From assembly GCA_934141575.1 (NCBI GenBank), contig CAKPCJ010000001.1, positions 1 through 64,000 of the forward strand: DNA of 64,000 nucleotides. Reading direction: 5' to 3'. The DNA is from an uncultured Bacilli bacterium (GTDB lineage Bacteria > Bacillota_I > Bacilli_A > RF39 > UBA660). The translations under genes were made by a program, and so were the position numbers. The notes beneath the pieces are model-generated. The model searched no databases and was not told the origin of the DNA. It saw nothing but the letters and a program-made list of their open reading frames with translations. This document shows, in pieces, positions 17,660 through 26,814 of this stretch (positions are counted from its first letter, which is position 1; the number at the start of each line of letters is the position of its first letter).

Positions 17660-19024
17660 ATGAAAAAAATAAATAAATTATTATTATTGTCTTCAATAAT
17701 GATAGTAATATCATCAATTTTATTAGCAACAAAAAATATATCATACTTAAATATAGATAATTTCAATGCTAGGTACGATTACAGCGTAAATATTGAAAGA
17801 AATATAACATTTCCATTTCTACTTAAAAGGGGCCTAGAACACTCGTTGAATTGGAATGGAAGAATAGGTGAATTAATGTTATATTTAATTGCTCCTTTGC
17901 CAGATATAATATATAAGATTTTAAATATATTTTTTTATGTTATATTTATGCTTTTAATAATGAAGTATTCCCTAGATTATAAGGATATAAAAAATAACAA
18001 ATCATTTTTATATCCGCTAATAATAACTGTATTAGTATTATATCTGGATCCATTATTATGGAACACATATTTATGGATGGCGGGATCTTGCAATCATCTA
18101 TGGGGGCTTTGTATATTAATGATAGCATTCTTACCCATAAGACAATTTTTCTTTAACTCCTACAAAATAAAAACAGTAAAACTTATACCATACATCATGA
18201 TAATGTTTATTGCAGGAACAGTATCAGAATCTTATGTTCCATTTGTTTTAGGATTAACACTACTTATCCTAATATATAAGGTAATAAAAGAAAAAAAAAT
18301 ATACAATTGGGTATTATTTTCATTTATTTCAATGCTGTTAGGATACATATGGTTAGTATTTTTATGTCCATCAACAAAAATAAGATATTTGTTTTATCAA
18401 GATACGTCACAAACAATAAGTATAAAAGAAATAATATTTCAGAAATTCTTTTTTGGATTCAAACCATATATAATATTAATTACTATATTAATAATTATAT
18501 ATTTGATAACATTTTTAATAAAAAAATATATATTAAAACAACAAATCAAATTAAAAAAATCATTTATTTATAATTTGTTATTATATATATTCTCATATTC
18601 AAGTATTTTTGTGATGTTTTTTTCATCAACCTATAATAATCGCTCTGTATTTATAATATGCTTTACAACATTAATTTTAGCAATATACTTAATAAATGAA
18701 ATTTTAAATGAATTCAACTATATGTTAACATACATCATTTCAATATTTTGCGTAGTAGCTATAGCAATATATTCATTTTATCTAGATACTAGATATACCG
18801 AATATAAAAATTTCAGTGATTTAAGAAAACAATATATCGAAAAACAAATAAACACTCAGAAAGATACAATAATTGTTCCTATTTATAGCAACATAAAAAA
18901 TGACAGAATTTTTGACCTTGCATATGAAACACAGCTATGTTCACACGACATATTAAAAAGAAAATATGAAATAGGTGATAACATAAAAATACTTTGTGTA
19001 GATAATTATTCAATTAACAAATAA
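17660..19024 (+). CDS. Polytopic membrane protein, possibly DUF6056
   Basis: A 454-residue protein with about ten to eleven hydrophobic segments, the first near residues 7-25. The extracytoplasmic loop after it (DYSVNIERN...WNGRIGELM) and a later loop (NTYLWMAGSCNHLWG) resemble DUF6056 membrane proteins, which look like lipid-linked sugar or glycosyl transferases, but catalytic residues cannot be assigned. A soluble C-terminal tail of about 60 residues ends the protein. The start follows a weak ribosome site (AAGAAGTGTGAT). The next gene has its own promoter. Confidence 0.7.
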   Translation: MKKINKLLLLSSIMIVISSILLATKNISYLNIDNFNARYDYSVNIERNITFPFLLKRGLEHSLNWNGRIGELMLYLIAPLPDIIYKILNIFFYVIFMLLIMKYSLDYKDIKNNKSFLYPLIITVLVLYLDPLLWNTYLWMAGSCNHLWGLCILMIAFLPIRQFFFNSYKIKTVKLIPYIMIMFIAGTVSESYVPFVLGLTLLILIYKVIKEKKIYNWVLFSFISMLLGYIWLVFLCPSTKIRYLFYQDTSQTISIKEIIFQKFFFGFKPYIILITILIIIYLITFLIKKYILKQQIKLKKSFIYNLLLYIFSYSSIFVMFFSSTYNNRSVFIICFTTLILAIYLINEILNEFNYMLTYIISIFCVVAIAIYSFYLDTRYTEYKNFSDLRKQYIEKQINTQKDTIIVPIYSNIKNDRIFDLAYETQLCSHDILKRKYEIGDNIKILCVDNYSINK

Positions 19025-19026
19025 AT

Positions 19027-19037
19027 TATGATATAAT
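19027..19037 (+). promoter_or_regulatory. Extended -10 of the pilin-like gene
   Basis: TATGATATAAT is a full TRTGn-TATAAT element, followed by AAAGGAG and the ATG at 19064. Confidence 0.5.
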
Positions 19038-19063
19038 AATATAGAAATAATAAAGGAGTTCTT

Positions 19064-19963
19064 ATGAAAAAAAAATCAGGTTTTACTTTAGTGGAAATGT
19101 TAGCAGTAATAGTAGTATTAGCTATAATAACAACAATAGTCGTAACCAGTGCGTATTCACTAGTCAAAGATAACAAAAATGATCAGTATAATGTTCTAAT
19201 GAAAGAAATAGAACAAGCCGCAAAAATATATTTAAATGATAATTATGAAAGTAATATAGTAGGAAGAGAATCAAAGTATTTATCAGTAAGATTGTTGATT
19301 GACAACGGATGTGCATCTACATATGTTAAAATATCAGATTTAGTAGAAAAGGGATTATTAAAAAAATCAGATATAAATGATCCAAGAGATAATAGTAGTC
19401 TTTACGATAAATACGTAAGAATGTATTATGACAATTCATCTTTAGTAATAGACAACGAAGTAAAGGATTCAGCTGGAGAAATTTGTTCAAATTATAATGA
19501 TGGATATTATAAAATTGCTGATCAAACAAAAACATTTTTAAGATACAATAATCAAATTTGGAGAATACTTGCTATAAACATGGACGGAAGCGTAAGGATA
19601 ATACTAAATGATTCAATTGGTTCCAGCGTATTTGGAAAAGACAGTACATATCAATCAAGCTACGTTTTAGCAAATATGCAATATTGGTATCTATACGATA
19701 TATCAAGTTTATCTAAAAACTTAATAAGAAGTGCTAGTTTAAATTTATTATCAGAAGCAGAATATTTAACAGTTAAAAATGTAGTTGGAACAGACGAATT
19801 CTGGATACTTGATAAAACTGACAGCACTAAGGGTAAGACAACCAATGGAGTAGTAGGAAATAATACTTATAGTGCTGCTATCAAGCCAGTAGTAGAAATA
19901 TTACCAACTGCAATATATGTTTCAGGTACTGGTACAAGTGATAATCCATACACAATTAGATAA
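19064..19963 (+). CDS. Type IV pilin-like (pseudopilin) protein with prepilin signal
   Basis: The N-terminus has a class III prepilin leader: a short basic segment (KKKSG), cleavage before FTLVEM with the conserved Glu at +5, and a hydrophobic helix (about 10-28). The following 270 residues should be exported; they include YNNQIWRILAIN and a Gly/Thr-rich C-terminal end (SGTGTSDNPYTIR). No pilus ATPase, prepilin peptidase or other pilin gene lies near. It may be a surface pseudopilin or part of a DNA-uptake or secretion filament encoded elsewhere. Its end overlaps convergent ylbJ by eight bases. Confidence 0.82.
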   Translation: MKKKSGFTLVEMLAVIVVLAIITTIVVTSAYSLVKDNKNDQYNVLMKEIEQAAKIYLNDNYESNIVGRESKYLSVRLLIDNGCASTYVKISDLVEKGLLKKSDINDPRDNSSLYDKYVRMYYDNSSLVIDNEVKDSAGEICSNYNDGYYKIADQTKTFLRYNNQIWRILAINMDGSVRIILNDSIGSSVFGKDSTYQSSYVLANMQYWYLYDISSLSKNLIRSASLNLLSEAEYLTVKNVVGTDEFWILDKTDSTKGKTTNGVVGNNTYSAAIKPVVEILPTAIYVSGTGTSDNPYTIR

Positions 19964-20912
19964 AATAATCAAATAACAAATAAGAAAGAATTGTAGAAAC
20001 ACATGCATGAATAATCCTAGCAAGAAAGAATGATTTATATTTAATTTTAGTATCGTTAATAATAGATATAACTTGCAAGTGTACTGATAAACCACCAAAG
20101 GATATAAAAAATATAGCTATGGTGGTTTTTAGTTTGAGTGAAATATCTAATGTTCCAAGAACTCTAAGACCATTAGTCATTTCAATTAGTCCACTAATAA
20201 TGCATTCAGTTAACTTATTAAAAGTAAAATTATTATTTATAATAGTAATAATAACAGTAGAAATGCTAATAACACCAAGAATCATTATTATTGTGTTTAT
20301 AGAATTAAAAATAGACTTGGTGACAATAGAACTTATATCATCAGTAGTATTACTTACCTCATATAATACTTTTTTTAAGGAAGTTTTTCTTTCCTCAGTA
20401 CTTACTGAATTGGTATTTCTTATAGCCAATCCAATCAATACATTAGATAAATAATGAATAATCAAGATAAATACACCAACTCTTTTATCATCTAGAAAAG
20501 AAGTTATCGTTCCAAGTATAAATAAAGGACTTGAAAAATGAGTAAACATTAATATTTTATTAGCATCATCTAAAGAAATGCTTCCATTTAAATAAAGTTC
20601 CCGAGTATATTTTGCATTGCTAGGACTTCCTGATAATAAACTCATCAAAAATATGAATACAGTATCACTCTTAAGCCTAAATAGCTTATTCATAAGTGGT
20701 TTAGCAATTTCTCCAATAACCCTTGGAAAATTAAGTCCAATCAATATGCTAGATATTACAAAAAATGGAAAAAGTGATGGAAACACACTATAAGCCCATA
20801 TATTATAAGCATTTTGTACAGCAACTATGATTACATTAGCATTTGTTAACATTTCAAAGCAAATAAGTAGTAATATTATTATAATAAAGTAGTTATAAAT
20901 CTTTTTATTCAT
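19956..20912 (-). CDS. ylbJ: Sporulation integral membrane protein YlbJ
   Basis: Polytopic membrane protein (318 aa, about eight hydrophobic segments) of the nucleoside-recognition/GATE family. The YlbJ-type pattern is visible: SVFPSLFPFFVISS near the N-terminus, then a conserved SGSPSNAKY segment (about 115-124). In Bacillus it is made in the mother cell under sigma-E and helps spore cortex formation. AGATGAT precedes the ATG. It is divergent from mutS. Confidence 0.88.
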   Translation of the reverse strand: MNKKIYNYFIIIILLLICFEMLTNANVIIVAVQNAYNIWAYSVFPSLFPFFVISSILIGLNFPRVIGEIAKPLMNKLFRLKSDTVFIFLMSLLSGSPSNAKYTRELYLNGSISLDDANKILMFTHFSSPLFILGTITSFLDDKRVGVFILIIHYLSNVLIGLAIRNTNSVSTEERKTSLKKVLYEVSNTTDDISSIVTKSIFNSINTIIMILGVISISTVIITIINNNFTFNKLTECIISGLIEMTNGLRVLGTLDISLKLKTTIAIFFISFGGLSVHLQVISIINDTKIKYKSFFLARIIHACVSTILSYLLFDYFI

Positions 20913-20973
20913 TTTATCATCTCTATTAATTATAATTAATTTAAGCCTAAATAATGATAATTCATTGCCAAAA

Positions 20974-20984
20974 TATGTTATAAT
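20974..20984 (+). promoter_or_regulatory. Extended -10 of mutS
   Basis: TATGTTATAAT, followed by TAGGTGAAG and the ATG at 21009. Confidence 0.5.
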
Positions 20985-21008
20985 TATTGTGTTTTAGTAG
21001 GTGAAGTT

Positions 21009-23540
21009 ATGGAAAGAAAAGATGTAGATCGTACGAAAGTATCACCAATGATGAAGCAATACTTAGAAATTAAGGATAATTATGAAGATATAATTTTATT
21101 TTTTAGACTTGGGGACTTTTATGAAATGTTTTTTGAAGACGCTATTACAGTTTCTCATGAATTAGAACTAACACTAACTGGAAAAAATGCGTCTCTAGAT
21201 GAAAGAATCCCGATGTGTGGTGTTCCATTTCATGCAGGCAGTATATATATAGATAAACTCATAGAAAGAGGCTATAGAGTAGCAGTATGTGAGCAAGTAT
21301 CTGATCCAAAAGCAAAAGGAATAGTAAAAAGAGAAGTATTAGAAATTGTTTCTAAAGGAACAACAATGAATACAGATTCATTTCAAGAAAGTGATTCTAA
21401 TTACATAGGTAGCGTTATATCAACGAGTGATAGTTACATAATAAGCTATGCTGATATAACAACTGGTAAAATGTATGTAACATCAGTAATTAATTCGAAG
21501 GAAACACTAATAAAAGAAATCTTAAATTTAGGCTTGAAAGAAGTAATCGTATTAAGTGGTTTTGATAAATGGATAACAAATAAATTAAAGCAAGAATTCA
21601 ATATATGTGTTTATATAAGTGACAAGATCGAAACAATAGAACAATACGCTAGCCTTTATTCAAATATAAATGATATGAGATTTGTAGAAGGAATAAAGCA
21701 TTTACTTTGTTACCTAGATAATAATAGTAAAAGAAGTTTAACGCATATGCAACAAGTAGAAATTAAAAACTACGAAAAGTATATGCACATGGATTATAAC
21801 ACTAAAAAAAATTTAGAGTTAACATCCAACATAAGATTAAACACAAAAGAATTTAGCCTTATGTGGTTATTAGATAAAACTAAGACAGCTTTAGGTGCAA
21901 GATGCCTTAAAAATTATATTCAATACCCACTAGTTGAAAAAGATAAAATAGAATATAGATATAATATAGTAGAAAAACTTATATTTGAGTTTATTAAAAG
22001 AGAAGAATTAAGAGAACTTTTATATGAAGTATACGATATTGAAAGATTATGCGGAAAAATAAGCTATGGTAATGCTAATGCAAGGGATTTACTACAATTA
22101 AAAAATTCCATAAAAGTTTTTCCATCAATAAATGATATTTTGAAAGAAATTAATTACAATCAGAACTTATCATTATTACAAGAGGTATATGACTTATTAG
22201 AAAAGGGAATAAATGAGAACCCACCAATAACACTTAGGGAAGGTGGGCTAATAAAAGAAGGATACTCAAAAGAACTAGATGATCTAAAGAAAATAAGAGT
22301 TGGTGGAAAAGATTTTATTGCCTCATTAGAATTGGAAGAAAAGGCAAGAACAGGTATTAAAAACTTAAAAGTTGGATACAACAAAGTTTTTGGATACTAC
22401 ATAGAAGTTCCAAAAGGAAGCATTGGGTTAGTAAAAGAAGAATTCGGATACGAAAGAAAACAAACAATAGCAACTGGTGAGAGATATGTTACACCAATAT
22501 TAAAAGAAAAGGAAGCTTTAATATTGGGTGCTGAAGAAAAAATAATAAACATGGAATATGACTTATTTATTTCAATAAGGGATAATGTAAAAAAATATAT
22601 TCATGAATTGCAAATAAACTCAAAAATAATAGCAGATATTGATGTACTATCTACTTTTGCATGCATAAGTGAAGAATATAATTACGTAAGACCTATAATA
22701 ACAGACGAAAATTACATCAAAATTATTGGTGGACGTCACCCTGTTGTTGAAAGAGTTTTAAATAAACCATTTATTGATAACGATATTATAATGGATAAAG
22801 ACACTTCTATATTGTTAATAACAGGCCCTAATATGGCCGGAAAAAGTACATATATGAGAATGATGGCAATAATTAGTATAATGGCTCAAATAGGATGTTT
22901 TGTACCTTGTAAAGAGGCTTATTTACCAATATTTGACGGTATATATACAAGAATAGGAGCTAGCGATGACTTAGTAAATGGCGAATCAACATTTATGGTA
23001 GAAATGAGTGAAGCAAACAACGCAATTTCTAACGCTACAAAAAACAGTCTTATTTTATTTGATGAATTAGGAAGAGGAACAGCAACATATGATGGAATGG
23101 CATTGGCGCAATCAATACTTGAATACATTCACAATGAAATAGGATGCAAAACAATATTTTCAACTCACTATCATGAATTGACTTCACTCGAGAATGAACT
23201 TAAAAATTTGAAAAATGTTCATGTTAGTGCCGAAGAAAATAATGGTGAAATAATATTTTTACATAAAATAAAAGATGGAGCAGTAGATAAAAGCTATGGA
23301 ATATATGTGGCAAAGCTTGCCAAATTGCCAAGTAAAGTTATAAATAGAGCAGATGTAATCCTAAATCATTACGAAAACAATGCAAGTGATACAACTCCAA
23401 TAGGCAACGTTGTAGAAAAAATAGTTTACAAAGAAAGTGAAATAGAAGAGGAAATAGGAAAATTAAATTTAATGACAACCACTCCTATTGAAGCTTTAAA
23501 TATGTTATACAGATTAAAAGAAAAAATTGATAAAAAATAG
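21009..23540 (+). CDS. mutS: DNA mismatch repair protein MutS
   Basis: Mismatch-recognition ATPase. The N-terminal domain carries the mismatch-wedge motif FFRLGDFYEMF. Connector, lever and clamp regions follow, then the ABC-type ATPase with Walker A GPNMAGKST (606-614), Walker B LFDELGRGT and the STHYHEL switch. Length 843 aa is normal for MutS1. mutL is not adjacent; it lies at 53928 on the opposite strand with tex and xerC. Confidence 0.97.
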   Translation: MERKDVDRTKVSPMMKQYLEIKDNYEDIILFFRLGDFYEMFFEDAITVSHELELTLTGKNASLDERIPMCGVPFHAGSIYIDKLIERGYRVAVCEQVSDPKAKGIVKREVLEIVSKGTTMNTDSFQESDSNYIGSVISTSDSYIISYADITTGKMYVTSVINSKETLIKEILNLGLKEVIVLSGFDKWITNKLKQEFNICVYISDKIETIEQYASLYSNINDMRFVEGIKHLLCYLDNNSKRSLTHMQQVEIKNYEKYMHMDYNTKKNLELTSNIRLNTKEFSLMWLLDKTKTALGARCLKNYIQYPLVEKDKIEYRYNIVEKLIFEFIKREELRELLYEVYDIERLCGKISYGNANARDLLQLKNSIKVFPSINDILKEINYNQNLSLLQEVYDLLEKGINENPPITLREGGLIKEGYSKELDDLKKIRVGGKDFIASLELEEKARTGIKNLKVGYNKVFGYYIEVPKGSIGLVKEEFGYERKQTIATGERYVTPILKEKEALILGAEEKIINMEYDLFISIRDNVKKYIHELQINSKIIADIDVLSTFACISEEYNYVRPIITDENYIKIIGGRHPVVERVLNKPFIDNDIIMDKDTSILLITGPNMAGKSTYMRMMAIISIMAQIGCFVPCKEAYLPIFDGIYTRIGASDDLVNGESTFMVEMSEANNAISNATKNSLILFDELGRGTATYDGMALAQSILEYIHNEIGCKTIFSTHYHELTSLENELKNLKNVHVSAEENNGEIIFLHKIKDGAVDKSYGIYVAKLAKLPSKVINRADVILNHYENNASDTTPIGNVVEKIVYKESEIEEEIGKLNLMTTTPIEALNMLYRLKEKIDKK

Positions 23541-23567
23541 TTTATAATAATGATTTTTTACGCGTAT

Positions 23568-23590
23568 TATGTTAAAATTTAGAGTAGGTG
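23568..23590 (+). promoter_or_regulatory. nusB-xseA-xseB promoter with adjoining ribosome site
   Basis: TATGTTAAAAT (23568-23578), eight bases, then GGTGAT and the ATG at 23597. Confidence 0.5.
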
Positions 23591-23596
23591 ATTTAT

Positions 23597-24016
23597 ATGA
23601 AAAAATTAAACAGAAGTGAACAAAGAGAAGTAATAATGACAGCTCTTTACCAAATATCATTGTATGAAAAAACTAAGATGCCATATAATATAGATAATGT
23701 TATCAGTGAACTAGTAGAAATTGATAATGATTTTATAAAAAATACAGTACACGGAGTGTTAGAAAACATAAATGAAATAGATAGTTTAGCTAATAAATAT
23801 TTAACAGATTGGGATATAGAGCGATTAGGGAAAACAGATCAAGCAATATTACGTCTTGGAATATACGAATTAAACTTTACTGACACACCAGATATTGTTT
23901 GTATAAATGAAGCAATTGATTTATCAAAAAAGTTTTCAGATGATAACGTAAGGAAAATGATAAATAGTGTACTAGACAAGATTTATAATGCAAGGTTAGA
24001 CAAAAATGCAGAATAA
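23597..24016 (+). CDS. nusB: Transcription antitermination factor NusB
   Basis: All-helical RNA-binding protein of the rRNA antitermination complex; binds BoxA with NusE/S10. The 139-residue protein shows the NusB ends: an N-terminal LNRSEQREVIMTALYQ helix and the later pattern LTDWDIERLGKTDQAILRLGIYEL with NEAIDLSKKFSDDNVRKMINSVLD. An in-frame GTG at 23588 is part of the ribosome site, so the ATG at 23597 is used. xseA overlaps its end by 11 bases. Confidence 0.95.
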   Translation: MKKLNRSEQREVIMTALYQISLYEKTKMPYNIDNVISELVEIDNDFIKNTVHGVLENINEIDSLANKYLTDWDIERLGKTDQAILRLGIYELNFTDTPDIVCINEAIDLSKKFSDDNVRKMINSVLDKIYNARLDKNAE

Positions 24017-25286
24017 TTATATATCAGTAATCGAGTTAACTAGATATTTAAAAGATGAAATAGATAGTAACCCTGTACTACAAAATGTATATTTAAAAGG
24101 GGAAATATCAAATTTCAAAGCACATTCTAGTGGACATTTATACTTTTCATTAAAAGACGATCAAAGTAGAATAAAAGCAATAATGTTTAAAAGCAGCGCA
24201 GCAAAATTAATGTTCAATCCTTCTGAAGGAATGAATGTTCTAGTTAGAGGAAAAATAAGCGTATATGAATCAACAGGTGATTATCAAATATATATAACAG
24301 AAATGTTAGAAGATGGAATAGGAAATTTATACATTGCATTTGAAAATTTAAAAAAGAAATTGGAACAAGAAGGGCTTTTTTCAAAAGAAAAGAAAAAGAG
24401 AATACCAAGAATTTCTAGAAGAATAGGTGTTGTAACAGCACCAACAGGTGCAGCAATAAGAGATATTCTAACAACAATAAAAAGAAGATTCCCTATTGCA
24501 GAAGTATTCTTATTTCCATCTTTAGTTCAAGGCAATGATGCTGCAAAAAACATAGCGGCTCAAATAGAAAAGGCACAAAATTATAACTTAGATGTATTGA
24601 TTGTAGGTAGAGGTGGAGGATCATTTGAAGATTTATTCCCCTTTAGCGAAGAAATAGTTGCACGAACAATATATAATTGCAAAATACCTGTAGTAAGTGC
24701 GGTTGGTCATGAAATTGATTTCGCTATTTCAGATTTCGTAGCTGATTTAAGAGCAGCAACACCGACTGCTGCCGCTGAATTAGTTGTTCCAAATCTAACT
24801 GATATGTTAAACTATTTAAATCAAGTAAAAATAAGATTAAACAATTTCATTACGAATTTGGTTAAAAACAAAAGAAAAGAATTAATAAATTTATCAAATA
24901 CAAAAATTTTAAATGATCCAAATGGTTTATATGAAATACATATGCAAAAACTTGATTTACTATCTGATAATTTAAATAAAATAATAACAAATATACTAGA
25001 AACAAACAAAATAAAATTATTTAATATCAAAAACTCATATATAATACAAAACCCAAATATTATATATGAACGTTCTAGGAATAAATTAAACTCATTAATT
25101 GATAAGTGTACAATATTAAATCCAATAGAAACACTAAAAAGAGGTTACACTATTACAAAATTAAATAAAAAAATTATTACATCAATAAATATGGTTAAAA
25201 CAAAAGATATTATAACTATTAACGTAAGCGATGGAAGCATAACTGCCGAAGTTACTGATATATTGGAGGAAAAACATGGAAAATAA
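24006..25286 (+). CDS. xseA: Exodeoxyribonuclease VII large subunit
   Basis: Catalytic subunit of the single-strand-specific nuclease ExoVII. The N-terminal OB domain (about 1-100; KGEISNFKAHSSGHLYFSLKD) is followed by the catalytic domain with GVVTAPTGAAIRDI, VGRGGGSFEDL and SAVGHEIDF, and a coiled-coil C-terminus where small subunits dock. 426 aa, typical. It overlaps nusB and xseB by 11 bases each. folD, usually between nusB and xseA in Bacillus, is absent. Confidence 0.96.
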   Translation: MQNNYISVIELTRYLKDEIDSNPVLQNVYLKGEISNFKAHSSGHLYFSLKDDQSRIKAIMFKSSAAKLMFNPSEGMNVLVRGKISVYESTGDYQIYITEMLEDGIGNLYIAFENLKKKLEQEGLFSKEKKKRIPRISRRIGVVTAPTGAAIRDILTTIKRRFPIAEVFLFPSLVQGNDAAKNIAAQIEKAQNYNLDVLIVGRGGGSFEDLFPFSEEIVARTIYNCKIPVVSAVGHEIDFAISDFVADLRAATPTAAAELVVPNLTDMLNYLNQVKIRLNNFITNLVKNKRKELINLSNTKILNDPNGLYEIHMQKLDLLSDNLNKIITNILETNKIKLFNIKNSYIIQNPNIIYERSRNKLNSLIDKCTILNPIETLKRGYTITKLNKKIITSINMVKTKDIITINVSDGSITAEVTDILEEKHGK

Positions 25287-25497
25287 AACTTTTGAAGAAA
25301 AAATATTAGAACTAGAATCAATAGTAAAAGAACTAGAAAATGGTAATGTCCCATTAAATGAATCAATTGATAAATACACACTTGCAATGAACTTAGTAAA
25401 ATCTTGCGATGAAGAGCTAACAAACATTGAAGAAAAAGTAGCAAAAATTGTAACAGAAAATGGAATTAAAGATTTTAATGTAGATCAAAACCAATAA
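25276..25497 (+). CDS. xseB: Exodeoxyribonuclease VII small subunit
   Basis: Helical hairpin protein of 73 residues that binds the XseA coiled coil in several copies. The signature FEEKILELESIVKELENG-x-x-LNESI is clear. Translation is coupled to xseA by an 11-base overlap with GGAGG inside xseA. It is followed by a terminator. ispA and dxs do not follow as they do in Bacillus. Confidence 0.95.
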   Translation: MENKTFEEKILELESIVKELENGNVPLNESIDKYTLAMNLVKSCDEELTNIEEKVAKIVTENGIKDFNVDQNQ

Positions 25498-25516
25498 TTA
25501 AGCAATAAAACAACAT

Positions 25517-25539
25517 AAAATGCCAACTGGCATTTTTTT
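25517..25539 (+). terminator. Intrinsic terminator of nusB-xseA-xseB
   Basis: ATGCCA pairs with TGGCAT across a two-base gap (25520-25533) with A and T runs on either side. Confidence 0.75.
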
Positions 25540-25604
25540 GCTATGATAATAAAAATAATTAAGTAAATAATAATAATGAGCCCAATCAATAGAAAGGAGA
25601 GTAT

Positions 25605-26597
25605 ATGGAATTTAAAAAAATTAAAAAATTTCTGGCCATTTTGTTAATTTCATTATGTATTATTCCACAAACATCTTTAGCTTATTCATCGTATATAATT
25701 CCAGGTGGAGAAGCTGTTGGCATTAGTTTAAATTCTAAAGGGATACTAATTGTTGGCTTTTATGAAGTAAACGGCAAAAATGCTGGTAATAGTGCAGGAT
25801 TAAAGATAGGAGATACAATTAAAGCAATTAATGGCAAAGAAATTAGCACGATATCCGAAATGGTAAGTTTAATTTCATCAGCAAAAGATAAAATAAACAT
25901 AAAATACGAAAGAAACGGCAAAGAATATGAAACGACACTTAAACTAATAATTGGCGAAGATAATGTATATAAAACCGGATTATATGTAAAAGATAGTATT
26001 ACAGGTTTAGGAACATTAACATTTATAGATCCAGAAACAAAAATATATGGAATACTAGGCCACGAAATTACTGAAAAATCAACAGGTTTAAAACTCGAAG
26101 TAAAAAATGGCAAAATATTTGAGGCATCAATTACTGGAATAGTAAAAACAGAAAGAGGAGTTCCTGGAGAAAAAAATGCAAAGTTTTTCTCAAGCAATAC
26201 TTATGGAACAGTAACAGAAAATACAAATAGAGGAGTATTTGGTACATATACATCAAAACTTCCTGACAAGAAAGCACTTAAAGTAGCATCAAAAGATGAA
26301 ATAAAAGTAGGAGATGCCAAAATATTAACAGCATTAGATGGTAATAATGTAGAAGAATTTAATATTAAAATAACAAAAATAAACTCAAACTCTAATCAAG
26401 AAACTAAAAATATTGTTTTTGAAATAACAGACGAAAAATTATTAAATAGAACAGGTGGAGTTGTACAGGGTATGAGTGGTTCACCAATAATACAAAATGA
26501 TATGATAATTGGAGCTGTAACACACGTAGTAGTAGATAATCCCTCTAAAGGATACGGTATATTTATAACTAATATGTTGGAAGAAGCAGAAAATTAA
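25605..26597 (+). CDS. spoIVB: SpoIVB peptidase (sporulation signalling protease, S55)
   Basis: Forespore protease that crosses to the intermembrane space and triggers pro-sigma-K processing. It has an N-terminal membrane/signal segment (about 8-26), a PDZ domain (about 35-115) and the S55 domain. The triad aligned to Bacillus is His153 (LGHEI), Asp276 (ITDEKLL) and Ser291 (QGMSGSPI), with the Asp-Ser spacing of 15 preserved. At 330 aa it is shorter than Bacillus SpoIVB (about 426 aa), mainly before the PDZ. AAAGGAG sets the start. spo0A, its usual neighbour, is not here. Confidence 0.95.
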   Translation: MEFKKIKKFLAILLISLCIIPQTSLAYSSYIIPGGEAVGISLNSKGILIVGFYEVNGKNAGNSAGLKIGDTIKAINGKEISTISEMVSLISSAKDKINIKYERNGKEYETTLKLIIGEDNVYKTGLYVKDSITGLGTLTFIDPETKIYGILGHEITEKSTGLKLEVKNGKIFEASITGIVKTERGVPGEKNAKFFSSNTYGTVTENTNRGVFGTYTSKLPDKKALKVASKDEIKVGDAKILTALDGNNVEEFNIKITKINSNSNQETKNIVFEITDEKLLNRTGGVVQGMSGSPIIQNDMIIGAVTHVVVDNPSKGYGIFITNMLEEAEN

Positions 26598-26600
26598 AAA

Positions 26601-26622
26601 AAGAAGGTATTTACCTTCTTTT
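26601..26622. terminator. Bidirectional terminator between spoIVB and the Prli42-like gene
   Basis: AAGAAGGTA (26601-26609) pairs perfectly with TACCTTCTT (26612-26620). A long A run precedes and T residues follow, so it can end spoIVB on one strand and the small gene on the other. Confidence 0.75.
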
Positions 26623-26633
26623 ATAAAATTATT

Positions 26634-26726
26634 TTAAATAAAATAAGCCAAAATTGATAAAACTATTGAAAGGCTCATAATAACTAGCATAATTATACCA
26701 ACTAATCTATTTGTTTTCTTATTCAT
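26634..26726 (-). CDS. Prli42-like single-pass membrane miniprotein (30 aa)
   Basis: The 30-residue sequence has a basic start (MNKKTNR) and one membrane helix (LVGIIMLVIMSLSIVLSILAYFI). This fits Prli42, the miniprotein that anchors stressosomes to the membrane in Listeria and has homologues in many Bacillota. GGTGAT lies three bases before the ATG, a TATAAT lies six bases before that, and a strong terminator follows. No stressosome gene is in the window, so the functional match is an inference. Confidence 0.6.
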   Translation of the reverse strand: MNKKTNRLVGIIMLVIMSLSIVLSILAYFI

Positions 26727-26729
26727 AAT

Positions 26730-26747
26730 ATCACCAAGATAATTATA
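26730..26747 (-). promoter_or_regulatory. Promoter and ribosome site of the 30-aa gene
   Basis: Minus-strand TATAAT (26742-26747), six bases, GGTGAT (26730-26735), then the ATG at 26726. This is the window's recurrent start module. Confidence 0.5.
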
Positions 26748-26814
26748 TATTAAAAATAAACAAAATAAAAGCATATTTCATCAATTAAGTAAATATATTT
26801 AACTAGGTGATAAG

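Noticed and set aside
20119..20454. Plus-strand frame within ylbJ
   Set aside because: It is the complement of ylbJ membrane segments, with no ribosome site.
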